34,491 bases of DNA from Candidatus Humimicrobium oleiphilum (GCA_002304935.1 DBPS01000012.1:40434-74924); one strand, 5' to 3'. Shown: positions 17,053 to 24,817, counted from the stretch's first letter. The notes: a model not told the origin generated them from the letters alone. A program made the numbers and translations.

Positions 17053-17841
17053 TTAAATAAATTTTAGTTCTTTTAACTTATCTGTTATTTTTTCTGCAAG
17101 TTCTTCTCCGGAACCTTCCCATATTTCCTTATCAAGATTTTCATCAGGAGGGAAAATTCTTTCCACCTGGGTAGGGGAACCTGTAAGCCCGTATCTTTTC
17201 TCATTCTTATCTTCCATATCATTAAGGCAAATCATTTTTATTTCTCTTTTCTGAGTAGCTATTTTTCTTTTATACGAGGGCAGCCTTGGTTCAAAGATGT
17301 CCTTCTCTACAGAAATCAGACATGGAAATTTTACTTTTGCAATCTCAATCGTTTCAGGCATATCCATCTCAACTGTAATATCTTTTTCGCCGACTTTCAT
17401 AATTCTTAATACATTGGCAATATGAGGAATATTTAGATATTCAGCAATTTCCGGTCCCACCTGGGCAGTATCGCCATCAGTTGTCTGCTTTCCTGTTATT
17501 ATCAGATCAAAATCACCGAATTTCCTGATTCCCTGTGAAAGAGTATAGGCAGTTGCCAGAACGTCGGCACCGGCAAACTTTCTGTCAGAAATAATCATAC
17601 CTTCATCTGCACCCATCATGAAAGATTCCTTGATTATTTCTTCTGCCTGCGGAGGTCCCATTGTTATGGTCTTAACTCTGCCTCCGTAATCTTCTTTAAG
17701 GCGGAGAGCAGTTTCAAGGGCGAATAAATCATAAGGATTCATTTTGGTGTCTATGCCATCCCTGATAAGTACGCCAGTCTTAGGATCGACCTGTACTTTT
17801 GTAGTTTCCGGCACCTGTTTGATACAGACTATAATTTCCAT
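17053..17841 (-). CDS. etfB: Electron transfer flavoprotein beta subunit (bifurcating type, lactate module)
   Basis: EtfB binds a flavin and nucleotide and shuttles electrons between EtfA and its dehydrogenase. I choose ATG 17841 (262 aa, MEIIVCIKQVPET), because AAGGTGG lies 8 bases before it. A GTG at 17853 is part of that ribosome site and unlikely to be the start. Family segments are NPYDLFALE, MGPPQAEEI, DRKFAGADVLATAY and GDTAQVGPE, as in clostridial bifurcating Etf proteins. It heads the etfB-etfA-oxidase unit. The leader from 17842 to about 17969 is AT-rich with only weak promoter matches; the best is TTGTTT-N17-TTTAAT. A second etfB of the same family lies at 24008. Confidence 0.93.
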   Translation of the reverse strand: MEIIVCIKQVPETTKVQVDPKTGVLIRDGIDTKMNPYDLFALETALRLKEDYGGRVKTITMGPPQAEEIIKESFMMGADEGMIISDRKFAGADVLATAYTLSQGIRKFGDFDLIITGKQTTDGDTAQVGPEIAEYLNIPHIANVLRIMKVGEKDITVEMDMPETIEIAKVKFPCLISVEKDIFEPRLPSYKRKIATQKREIKMICLNDMEDKNEKRYGLTGSPTQVERIFPPDENLDKEIWEGSGEELAEKITDKLKELKFI

Positions 17842-17963
17842 TTTAATAACCACCTTGGTTTAATAATATTTATAAAAATATCTATAAAAAATGAAACGAT
17901 TAAAAAACAATTATCAGACACATTATTAAACTACAAATTGAAATAAAAAACAATTAAATGAAG

Positions 17964-17987
17964 AAAAAATGTTACTACTTTGTAACA
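17964..17987 (-). terminator. Rho-independent terminator after metV-like gene
   Basis: Read on the minus strand, TGTTAC (17987-17982) and GTAACA (17975-17970) form a 6-bp stem around AAAGTA, followed at once by six T residues. It lies about 40 bp after the stop codon of the metV-like gene and about 130 bp before etfB, the right place to separate the two units. A second overlapping palindrome, ACTTTG/CAAAGT (17977-17991), could form instead. The stem is short and AT-rich, so an operator for etfB is the alternative reading. Confidence 0.45.
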
Positions 17988-18025
17988 AAGTTGCCGGGAT
18001 TTTTGAAGTCTTAAGTCAGAGTTTA

Positions 18026-18559
18026 TCAGGCACCGAGATAATGGGACTCATGTTTTTCCCAATATTTTGAAGGGTGTATAAATTTTCTGAAACGAACTTT
18101 TATGATATGAAGAAGTATCCTTATAAGCTGATAAATTCTTGTACCTTTGCCAGGTGCATAAAGATGCATTCCGTCTATACGATTGTCTACCCAGTTGACT
18201 ATAGCAGATTTGTTAGTAAGTCTGTAATCCATGGGTTTCTGGAATATATAAACAGGCTCTATCTTGTCAAGAGCATCAATACCTTCATAAATCTCGTTCC
18301 AGACACATTTTTTTGCATTATCAACTTCACACATTCCGTTTTTGGAGCCTCCGCATGGACCGTTTCTTAATTGTTTGGGACATCTCATGGGACAAACAAA
18401 ACCTGTTGTGCTCAGTATGCACTGACCGCATGATCTGCAATCAAATCCCAGCTTTTTAATTGCCTCTTCTATAAGGAAAAGAGGTTTGTAAATTCCCTTT
18501 AAATGCCATCCTTTTTTTGGCCTGGGGATATATTCTTTTTCTTCTTTCAAAACGGCCAC
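18026..18559 (-). CDS. MetV-like cysteine-rich protein (methylenetetrahydrofolate reductase C-terminal family)
   Basis: The 177-aa protein contains a dense cysteine region: C41, C44, C47, C56, C60, C69, C77 and C85, with the signatures CRSCGQCILS, CPMRCPK, NGPCGG and CEVDNAKKCVW. This is the zinc/iron-sulfur module found as MetV next to MetF, or fused to it, in organisms with the Wood-Ljungdahl methyl branch. Here it stands alone: no metF or corrinoid gene is adjacent. It starts at GTG 18559 behind a strong GGGAGGT site and has its own promoter and terminator. The C-terminal third (Ile/Arg/Lys-rich) has no recognisable motif. A role as a partner for a reductase encoded elsewhere is inferred. 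Confidence 0.75.
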   Translation of the reverse strand: MAVLKEEKEYIPRPKKGWHLKGIYKPLFLIEEAIKKLGFDCRSCGQCILSTTGFVCPMRCPKQLRNGPCGGSKNGMCEVDNAKKCVWNEIYEGIDALDKIEPVYIFQKPMDYRLTNKSAIVNWVDNRIDGMHLYAPGKGTRIYQLIRILLHIIKVRFRKFIHPSKYWEKHESHYLGA

Positions 18560-18624
18560 TTTACCTCCCGGTAAAATCTCTACCCAGAATGTTATGAATT
18601 GATATCTTTATTAATATTTCAAAG

Positions 18625-18653
18625 AATATATCAATCTTTAAAAAAGCTGTCAA
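18625..18653 (-). promoter_or_regulatory. Strong sigma-A type promoter for the metV-like gene
   Basis: On the minus strand a consensus -35 TTGACA (18653-18648) and a near-consensus -10 TATATT (18630-18625) are separated by exactly 17 bp. Transcription would start near 18618, about 60 nt before the GTG start codon. The -35 lies 10 bp beyond the accC stop codon. This is the clearest promoter in the window and suggests that the gene is expressed independently of the bioY-accC unit. Confidence 0.7.
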
Positions 18654-18662
18654 TTAAAAGGT

Positions 18663-20036
18663 TTAAAGGATATTTTCATCTGAAATAAAAGAAGTGCTGA
18701 AATTTCCTTCATTAAAGTTTTTATTGCCAAGTATTTTTAAATGAAAAGGTATTGTAGTTTTGATTCCTTCGATTTTAAACTCTTTAAGAGCACCAAGAGC
18801 TCTGTTTAAAGACTCATTTCTGTCCCTGCCCCATATTATCAGTTTGCCAATAAGAGAATCATAATAAGGAAGTATGGTGCTCCCGCACTGGATAAAAGTG
18901 TCAAATCTTACTCCCGGACCTCCCGGTAAATGTATATAATCTATTTTTCCGGGTGAAGGCATGAAATCATTTTCCGGATCTTCTGCATTGATTCTGAATT
19001 CTATTGCATGTCCTGAAGCACGTTGCCTGTCCGGATTTGTTTTAACTGAAAAATAATTTTTTCTGATATCTGATATATCATTTCCGGAGGATATCTTTAT
19101 CTGTTCTTTTACAAGATCGATACCAGTAGTCATCTCGGTAACGGGGTGCTCTACCTGAAGTCTTGTATTTATTTCTATAAAATAAAAGTTTTCTTTTGAA
19201 TCCAGTAAAAATTCAAAAGTTCCAAGATTCTGATAATTCAGGACTTTTGCAGCTTTAAGTACTGTAGCTTCCATAAGTTCTACTGTTTTTCTGCTTATAT
19301 TTACAGGAGGTGCTTCTTCTATTACTTTCTGATGTCTTCTCTGAATCGAACATTCTCTTAATCCTGGTGAAAAAACGTTGCCATGATTATCTGCAATAAT
19401 CTGAAATTCAATATGTCTGGGATGTAATATATATTTCTCCAGATAAACATGATCATTTCCAAAAGCGTTTTTGGCTTCCGATTTTGCAAGCGGGAGTAGA
19501 GTCTTTATATCTTTATCATCTGCTGCTATACGCATTCCTTTGCCTCCTCCTCCGAAAGAAGCTTTTATTATTACCGGATAGCCGATTTTTCTTGCGGTCC
19601 TGACAGCAAATCCAGGGTCATCCAGACCTTTGTCATAACCCGGAATGACAGGAATCTTATTTTTTTTCATTACTTCAATCGCCATGGACTTGTTGCCTGC
19701 GATATCCATCAGTTCGTATCCTGGACCAATAAAAATTATTTCATTTTTTTCACATTCTTTTGCAAAAAGACTGTTTTCTGCCAGGAAGCCGTATCCCGGA
19801 TGTATTGCATCACTTTTCGTTATTTTTGCTGCGGAAATAATATTTGATATGTTTAAATAACTTTTAGTGACCTGGGGAGGACCGATACAGATTTTTATGT
19901 CCGCTATTTCTGTATGCATGGATTCAGAATCAGCAGTTGAGTAAACAGCGACTGTTTCAATACCGAGCTCCCTGCATGCCCTTATTATCCTTACAGCTAT
20001 TTCCCCTCTGTTTGCAATCAAGACTCTTTTAAACAT
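18663..20036 (-). CDS. accC: Biotin carboxylase (acetyl-CoA carboxylase subunit AccC)
   Basis: AccC uses ATP and bicarbonate to carboxylate the biotin on BCCP. The 457-aa protein has the N-terminal domain start RVLIANRGEIAVRIIRAC, the ATP-grasp glycine loop SFGGGGKGMRIA, the catalytic segment FIEINTRLQVEHPVTE and the C-terminal domain ending near the stop. Length matches a stand-alone AccC. It starts 4 bp after the BCCP fusion gene stops, so the two are translationally linked. Because the fusion's carboxyltransferase part looks inactive, this AccC more likely works with AccA and AccD, encoded at 29560-31292, than as part of a pyruvate carboxylase. Confidence 0.93.
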   Translation of the reverse strand: MFKRVLIANRGEIAVRIIRACRELGIETVAVYSTADSESMHTEIADIKICIGPPQVTKSYLNISNIISAAKITKSDAIHPGYGFLAENSLFAKECEKNEIIFIGPGYELMDIAGNKSMAIEVMKKNKIPVIPGYDKGLDDPGFAVRTARKIGYPVIIKASFGGGGKGMRIAADDKDIKTLLPLAKSEAKNAFGNDHVYLEKYILHPRHIEFQIIADNHGNVFSPGLRECSIQRRHQKVIEEAPPVNISRKTVELMEATVLKAAKVLNYQNLGTFEFLLDSKENFYFIEINTRLQVEHPVTEMTTGIDLVKEQIKISSGNDISDIRKNYFSVKTNPDRQRASGHAIEFRINAEDPENDFMPSPGKIDYIHLPGGPGVRFDTFIQCGSTILPYYDSLIGKLIIWGRDRNESLNRALGALKEFKIEGIKTTIPFHLKILGNKNFNEGNFSTSFISDENIL

Positions 20037-20040
20037 TTTA

Positions 20041-21978
20041 TTATGAAGCCCTTATCTTCATTAATATTTTGTCAAACTCTACAGGTTCTTCATTTCTGAC
20101 AAGTATCTCTTCGATGACTCCGTCATATTCTGAAGTTATTTTATTCATAAGCTTCATTGCTTCAACGATACAGAGGACATCTCCTTTTTGTATTTTCTGG
20201 CCGATGCAGACAAATGGTTTTTCATGCGGCCCCGGAGCACTGTAGAAAGTTCCCACAATCGGTGATTTTATATTAATTACCGATTTGTCATCTTTTTTTT
20301 CAATCACAGAAGAAGAGGGATCGGTCTGTGATGCTGAGACGGGGGAAGAACCATGGACATGATAATTATCAAAATCAATTATATTGGTATTTTTATGGTT
20401 TTCTATGATTTTTAAAAGGCTTTCAATATTTTCATTACCTTCCGCCATGGTTTTTATTTTCATAGATGATTTGCTCAGCTTTATCTTTATATCGTCTTTT
20501 TCCATAGTAATTTCTTCAAGGCTGCTATTTTCAAGCAGTCTGATTATCTGCTTTAATTTTTCTATATCGCTTTCTTTAAAAACATTCATTTTTTCTTCTC
20601 CATCCATGATATGGTTTTGAATCTGTAGAGCTGCATCACTGCTGCCGTTTTTAATGGGATTTTTTTTAAAAAGTTTAAGTGTTTTATCCGGGAAGAGGCA
20701 GTAACTAAGAATGTCTTCTTCTTTCCTGGAGTAATCAGACATTTCTTTCTGACAAGTTTCATAGTTTATTTTATTCAGAGGAACTTCTTCTTCTGTTTTG
20801 ATGTCGTAAATTTTGTTCTGTACTTCACTGCTTACAGGTTCTGTGATACTGCCATATAATCCTTTTAACAAATACATCATCTCATCGCTTATCATTTCCC
20901 ATCTTTTGGCAGAAAATATTTTGTTTAAAATTGCCTGGCTTCCGATAATATGGCCGATAGGGGCAGAAAATGTCGGATTTCCGGTTTTTGATTTTATGTA
21001 CTGCATTTCTTCTATTATTTCACCAAGCCTGTCTGCTTCCCCGATTTCAAATAATTGTCTTGAGATGGCTGATATAAGCCATTTGGGAGGAATGCTTGAA
21101 TTTTTGTCTGCAAATAAAAAATCAGGAATTCTGTCATGTTTTTTTATGAGTGGCGATATCTTTTTGCTGATCTGCTCGAAAACCTTTTTAATTTTATCTG
21201 TGTCGAGAGTTGTGTAGTAATCAGATCCTTTCAGGCTGTTCAAAAATGGAAAGATCGAAGGTACGCTGCCCTGGCAAAAGTCGGAAGATATAAAGCTTAA
21301 ATCGATTCCGGCAAACCCTGACCTGACTGCTTCCATGGAATTTAGTACCTGAAGATTTTTTAAATCTTTGGTACTTAAAAAAAATGGAAGACCGGATTTC
21401 GAAGTTATTATGGGAAAATATTCTCTGATTACCGAAGGCGTCAGTACCGACTCGGAGTCTTTTATGCATATGCTTGTACACCCGGCTTTAAAAAGTTCCC
21501 GGCTGAAACGGATGTAGAAATCTGCAGATTTTGTTTTTTCAAATATTATAACACCTTCACATTCTGCCTGGCAGGCAGTAATCTCTTCTAATGTAAATCT
21601 CATATTATCAATATCATTCAAGGCATCGAATACTCTGAATTTTGAAATTCCGGAATCAACTGATAATTTAATGAATTTTTTTATTATTTCTTCTGAAAAA
21701 TAATCAAAACCTGCAAGATTTCTGGCACCGATTGATGCTGCAATAGGGGTTTTGGCTATGATTTCTTTTAATTCTTTTAAATAATCCCACGGGTTCTTTG
21801 AAAAGCTATTTTCAAGCAGTGATTCAAAACTTGAGCCACCCCATGCTTCGAGGCTGTCAAAACCACAGCCATCAAGCAGTTCAAATATTTTTCTGTATTT
21901 ATGAATATTTGTATTTTCAATTTCAATATTCTGGAATATATCCCTGATTGTAGTATCGTTTATTATTATTTTGTTCAT
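20041..21978 (-). CDS. accB: Degenerate PYC/OadA carboxyltransferase-like domain fused to biotin carboxyl carrier protein (AccB)
   Basis: The 645-aa protein has two parts. Residues 1 to about 395 resemble the carboxyltransferase of pyruvate carboxylase or oxaloacetate decarboxylase: DTTIRD, AWGGSSFES, FDALND, CIKD with K173, and IIGSQAI. Key residues are missing. The metal-binding HLHTH motif reads FLSTK (200-204), RDAHQ reads RDIFQ, and the GGTSQP region reads CQGSVP. Residues 464-645 form a complete AccB: helical leader, low-complexity linker, and a biotinyl domain with VEAMKLM (biotin on K609). I infer that the front domain is a scaffold or regulator and that the BCCP serves acetyl-CoA carboxylase. 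It lies between bioY and accC in one unit. An internal start could also release AccB alone. Confidence 0.85.
   Translation of the reverse strand: MNKIIINDTTIRDIFQNIEIENTNIHKYRKIFELLDGCGFDSLEAWGGSSFESLLENSFSKNPWDYLKELKEIIAKTPIAASIGARNLAGFDYFSEEIIKKFIKLSVDSGISKFRVFDALNDIDNMRFTLEEITACQAECEGVIIFEKTKSADFYIRFSRELFKAGCTSICIKDSESVLTPSVIREYFPIITSKSGLPFFLSTKDLKNLQVLNSMEAVRSGFAGIDLSFISSDFCQGSVPSIFPFLNSLKGSDYYTTLDTDKIKKVFEQISKKISPLIKKHDRIPDFLFADKNSSIPPKWLISAISRQLFEIGEADRLGEIIEEMQYIKSKTGNPTFSAPIGHIIGSQAILNKIFSAKRWEMISDEMMYLLKGLYGSITEPVSSEVQNKIYDIKTEEEVPLNKINYETCQKEMSDYSRKEEDILSYCLFPDKTLKLFKKNPIKNGSSDAALQIQNHIMDGEEKMNVFKESDIEKLKQIIRLLENSSLEEITMEKDDIKIKLSKSSMKIKTMAEGNENIESLLKIIENHKNTNIIDFDNYHVHGSSPVSASQTDPSSSVIEKKDDKSVINIKSPIVGTFYSAPGPHEKPFVCIGQKIQKGDVLCIVEAMKLMNKITSEYDGVIEEILVRNEEPVEFDKILMKIRAS
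20587..20601 (-). promoter_or_regulatory. Candidate internal ribosome binding site and ATG for stand-alone AccB
   Basis: Inside the fusion gene, GGAG on the minus strand (20601-20598) is followed after 8 bases by the ATG for M464 (20589-20587). Translation from there gives a 182-aa protein beginning MNVFKESDIEKLK, which is where ordinary AccB proteins begin and of normal AccB length. Spacing and domain boundary agree, but a GGAG/ATG pair can occur by chance in lysine- and glutamate-rich coding sequence. Confidence 0.4.
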
Positions 21979-22007
21979 CTGTTTTTAGAATGCCTGTTAT
22001 TTTTAAA

Positions 22008-22640
22008 TTATATTTTTTGTTCAAAATCTTTTATCTTCTTAATAAAAAAACCTGTACCTGCAATTATCAGGATCTTTGCCAGATCAGCAAATATGAAAGG
22101 TTTTACAGCCAGATTGAAAGTATTAATAAAAATATTTACATTAGCTGGATAAACATTTGTTCCTGAAAAAAATAAAAGCATATGTGCGTATCCGAATAAA
22201 TAAATTACCGATATTCCGGAAATGCATGCTATTAAAATCGAAACGGAGCTGTTTTTTTTATTTTTTATCAGATTTTCAAAAACAGCAGCAGTAATATATG
22301 AAGAAATCAGAAACCCGATTATATAACCTCCTGTCGGACCGGCAATTGCAATTATGCCGGATTTAAAACCTGCAAAGACAGGTAATCCCAGAAGACCTGC
22401 AGCGATATAGGTGCCTGTTGAAAGTAATACATATCTGCTTCCAAGAGTTATTGCTGCAAAAAGAACAGTCATTGTCTGTACCGTAATAGGCACTGGTGTA
22501 ACAGGAATGTAAACAAAGATATTTGCAGAAACAGCTATCAGGATTGAAAATATTAACGAAAATAAAATCCTGACTGCATTTTTATCCAGTCCTTTAAGAA
22601 TAAAAGTCGATCTTAAGCTGATCATATTTTTCAAAAGCAT
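22008..22640 (-). CDS. bioY: Biotin transporter substrate-binding membrane subunit BioY
   Basis: BioY is the S component of ECF-type biotin importers and can work with the EcfAAT energy module. The 210-aa protein is almost all membrane segments. It carries the BioY landmarks VTPVPITVQTMTVLFAA, LGSRYVLLSTGTYIAAGLLG and GPTGGYIIGF. It heads the minus-strand unit that continues to the BCCP fusion (29-bp gap) and accC, so biotin uptake is tied to the biotin-using enzyme. A CAGGGATT sequence directly precedes the ATG. Regulation probably acts in the divergent region to its right. I did not find a convincing BirA box there. Confidence 0.93.
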   Translation of the reverse strand: MLLKNMISLRSTFILKGLDKNAVRILFSLIFSILIAVSANIFVYIPVTPVPITVQTMTVLFAAITLGSRYVLLSTGTYIAAGLLGLPVFAGFKSGIIAIAGPTGGYIIGFLISSYITAAVFENLIKNKKNSSVSILIACISGISVIYLFGYAHMLLFFSGTNVYPANVNIFINTFNLAVKPFIFADLAKILIIAGTGFFIKKIKDFEQKI

Positions 22641-22664
22641 AATCCCTGATCCTTTTTATTAAAA

Positions 22665-22678
22665 TTTATTGCAATAAA
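22665..22678. promoter_or_regulatory. Perfect 14-bp palindrome upstream of bioY
   Basis: TTTATTGCAATAAA is a perfect palindrome with no spacer, 24 bp before the bioY start codon. Its position suits a repressor site for bioY or for the divergent operon. No regulator family can be assigned. AT-rich sequence makes some palindromes likely by chance. Confidence 0.3.
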
Positions 22679-22690
22679 ACTTCTTTCAAA

Positions 22691-22763
22691 GACGCAGTAG
22701 CATTCTTTAGGTTTCACAGACAGTCAGAATGCTCTTGTGAAACCTGTTAACTTCAAATGCGTC
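22691..22763. promoter_or_regulatory. Interleaved inverted repeats in the bioY/acyl-CoA dehydrogenase divergent region
   Basis: Three inverted repeats overlap here. AGGTTTCACA (22709-22718) pairs with TGTGAAACCT (22736-22745), 10 of 10. AGCATTCT (22699-22706) pairs with AGAATGCT (22726-22733), 8 of 8. GACGCA (22691-22696) pairs with TGCGTC (22758-22763), 6 of 6. The 10-bp and 6-bp repeats share one centre (22727). The 8-bp repeat is centred 11 bp away, and its arms alternate with those of the 10-bp repeat. In DNA this could be two dimer sites one helical turn apart. In RNA it would be a pseudoknot or two mutually exclusive hairpins. It lies in the 5' leader region of both divergent units. Confidence 0.6.
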
Positions 22764-22800
22764 AAAAGAAAAAATAATAAATTCGGAATAAGAGGTAAAG

Positions 22801-23949
22801 ATGTCTTATTTTTATACAGAAGAACAGGAAATGATAATCGATATCTGCAACAGGATAGTTCGGGAAAAAATAAACCCTGTCCGTTCCCAGCTTGATGAAG
22901 ACGAAATATTTCCAACTGAAATACTAAGCGAAATAGGTCGTAGCGATCTTTTCAGGTTATTTATTCCGGAGAAATGGGATGGTATGGGCACAGGCATACT
23001 TGAAGTATGTATTGCCACGGAAATACTAAGCAAAGGCTGTCTGGGAGTAGCAACTTCTTATGCAGCCTCAGGTCTTGGTTTCCTTCCTATCCTTATTTCA
23101 GGGAGCGATGAGCAGAAAGACCGTTATCTTCCATCACTTGCAAGCGGCGGGAAGATAGCCGCCTTCGGTTTAACAGAAGCAGATGCAGGAAGTGATGCAG
23201 GTTCTATAAAAACAAAGGCAAAACTGGAAGGTAGTAATTATATTTTAAACGGAACAAAACAATGGATAACAAACGGAGGAGAAGCAGATATTTATTCCGT
23301 ATTTGCAGTAACGGATGAATCAAAAGGGATAAGGGGGGCAAGCGCCTTTATTGTTGAAAAGGATTTCGAAGGTTTTTCTTTCGGCAAAAAAGAGAAAAAA
23401 CTTGGAATAAGAGCAAGTGCCACAAGAGAACTTGTTTTTGAAAATTGTATTGTGCCAAAGGAAAACCTTATAGGAAAAGAAGGAATGGGTTTTATTATAG
23501 CAATGAAGACTCTGGACAAATCAAGGCCGGCTGTAGGTGCACAGGCAGTAGGCGTTGCCCAGGCAGCACTTGAAGAAGCTCTTTGTTATTCAAAAATAAG
23601 AAAACAGTTCGGACAGGCCATTTCATCATTTCAGGCAATACAGCATATGCTGGCTGAAATGGCAACCAATACAGAAGCAGCAAGACAATTGGTTTATCAT
23701 GCAGCAAAAGCAGTAGACAGCGAACTTAAAGAATCTTCAAGGCTTTCAGCAATGGCTAAATTTTTTGCTTCAGATGTGGCAATGAAGGTTACAACTGACG
23801 CAGTACAGATACTTGGAGGTTACGGATATATGAGAGATTATCCTGTTGAGAAAATGATGAGGGATGCGAAAATAACCCAGATATATGAGGGTACAAATCA
23901 GATACAGAAAAATGTAATAGCTCTTGATCTTATTAAGAATGGATTTTAA
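22801..23949 (+). CDS. Acyl-CoA dehydrogenase
   Basis: The 382-aa flavoprotein has the full acyl-CoA dehydrogenase fold. It shows AFGLTEADAGSDAG, KQWITNGGEADIY, the FAD and tetramer segments RKQFGQAISSFQAIQ and QILGGYGYMRDYP, and the catalytic base in QIYEGTNQIQ (E363). It oxidises acyl-CoA to enoyl-CoA or, in anaerobes, runs in the reducing direction. etfB and etfA with a two-cluster ferredoxin domain follow directly. This is the layout of bifurcating complexes such as butyryl-CoA dehydrogenase/Etf and caffeyl-CoA reductase CarCDE. Unusually, the run continues into fatty-acid synthesis genes. An AGAGGT ribosome site sits before the ATG. The substrate chain length cannot be read from sequence. 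Confidence 0.93.
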   Translation: MSYFYTEEQEMIIDICNRIVREKINPVRSQLDEDEIFPTEILSEIGRSDLFRLFIPEKWDGMGTGILEVCIATEILSKGCLGVATSYAASGLGFLPILISGSDEQKDRYLPSLASGGKIAAFGLTEADAGSDAGSIKTKAKLEGSNYILNGTKQWITNGGEADIYSVFAVTDESKGIRGASAFIVEKDFEGFSFGKKEKKLGIRASATRELVFENCIVPKENLIGKEGMGFIIAMKTLDKSRPAVGAQAVGVAQAALEEALCYSKIRKQFGQAISSFQAIQHMLAEMATNTEAARQLVYHAAKAVDSELKESSRLSAMAKFFASDVAMKVTTDAVQILGGYGYMRDYPVEKMMRDAKITQIYEGTNQIQKNVIALDLIKNGF

Positions 23950-24007
23950 TGAATTTTAAGGATTTAACAGATCGTTCAGATAAATTAAAAAGGGAAAGAA
24001 TTATAAA

Positions 24008-24817
24008 ATGAAATTTAAAATAATGGTATGCATAAAGCAGGTTCCTTCTTCTACAGAAATAAAAATTGATCCGGTTACCAATACGCTGATGAGAGAAGGA
24101 GCTGAAAATATAATTAACCCTTTTGATGTCTATGCCATAGAAGAAGGTGTTAGAATCAGAGAAAGACTGGCTGATATCCCGGAACTGGAGACAGAAACAG
24201 TCGCTGTCACAATGGGTCCGCCGCAATCAGAAAAGATTTTAAGAGAAGCAATATCACTTGGAGCAGATAAAGCAGTTTTGCTTTCAGACAGATCTTTTGC
24301 TGGTTCTGACACCCTTGCAACATCAAGAGTATTGTCAGCAGCAGCAAAAAAAATCAGTGATGTAAAAATAATCATCTGCGGAAAGCAATCTATGGATGGT
24401 GATACGGGACAGGTAGGGCCTGAAGTCGCGCAGCTGCTTGGCTTTCCTTTTATAGGCTATGTAAGTGAGGTCAGGTCTCTGGATAATAAAAAAATATTGC
24501 TGAAACAGCTTAAAGAAAAAAAATACGACATTATCGAAGCGCAGTTACCGGTAGTTATCTCAGTATTAAAAGAAATAAACAATCCAAGAATACCAGGCCT
24601 GAAAAATATGATGAAAGCAAAAAATGCTTCAATTGAGACATGGGGCATCAAAGAGCTGATGATAGATGCTTCAAAAGTAGGCCTTGATGGTTCTGCTACA
24701 AGAGTCGTTAAGATATTTAAGCACGAGATAAATAGTAATACAAAAATGATAAGTAGCGATTTGAAGGCCCAGATAGATGAAATTTATAAGGAAATCTTTA
24801 CTTATGACAAGAATTAA
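24008..24817 (+). CDS. etfB: Electron transfer flavoprotein beta subunit (acyl-CoA dehydrogenase module)
   Basis: This 269-aa EtfB pairs with the EtfA that follows (35-bp gap) and with the upstream acyl-CoA dehydrogenase (58-bp gap). Family segments are VCIKQVPSSTEIKIDP, INPFDVYAIE, MGPPQSEKILREA, DRSFAGSDTLAT and GDTGQVGPE. It is clearly homologous to the EtfB at 17053 but well diverged, so the two are separate modules rather than a recent duplication. In bifurcating Etf proteins this subunit holds the flavin that receives electrons from NADH. Whether this one bifurcates is inferred from the ferredoxin-fused EtfA. Starts at M1 and M6 are both possible; M1 is used here. Confidence 0.93.
   Translation: MKFKIMVCIKQVPSSTEIKIDPVTNTLMREGAENIINPFDVYAIEEGVRIRERLADIPELETETVAVTMGPPQSEKILREAISLGADKAVLLSDRSFAGSDTLATSRVLSAAAKKISDVKIIICGKQSMDGDTGQVGPEVAQLLGFPFIGYVSEVRSLDNKKILLKQLKEKKYDIIEAQLPVVISVLKEINNPRIPGLKNMMKAKNASIETWGIKELMIDASKVGLDGSATRVVKIFKHEINSNTKMISSDLKAQIDEIYKEIFTYDKN

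Noticed and set aside
16603..17067. Plus-strand reading frame (154 aa) opposite etfA
   Set aside because: It lies antisense to the EtfA coding sequence, with no domain and no start signal.
17842..17853. EtfB start at GTG 17853
   Set aside because: The GTG is part of the AAGGTGG ribosome site for ATG 17841, which gives the standard EtfB N-terminus.
20041..21978. Annotation as pyruvate carboxylase subunit B or oxaloacetate decarboxylase alpha
   Set aside because: Overall similarity suggests it, but the metal-binding histidines and other catalytic residues are absent and the carrier part is of the AccB type. Transferring that activity would mislead.
22641..22800. BirA operator in the bioY upstream region
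   Set aside because: The AGGTTTCACA/TGTGAAACCT arms recall BirA half-sites, but their order is reversed compared with the AACC...GGTT layout of BirA boxes and the bases do not match well.
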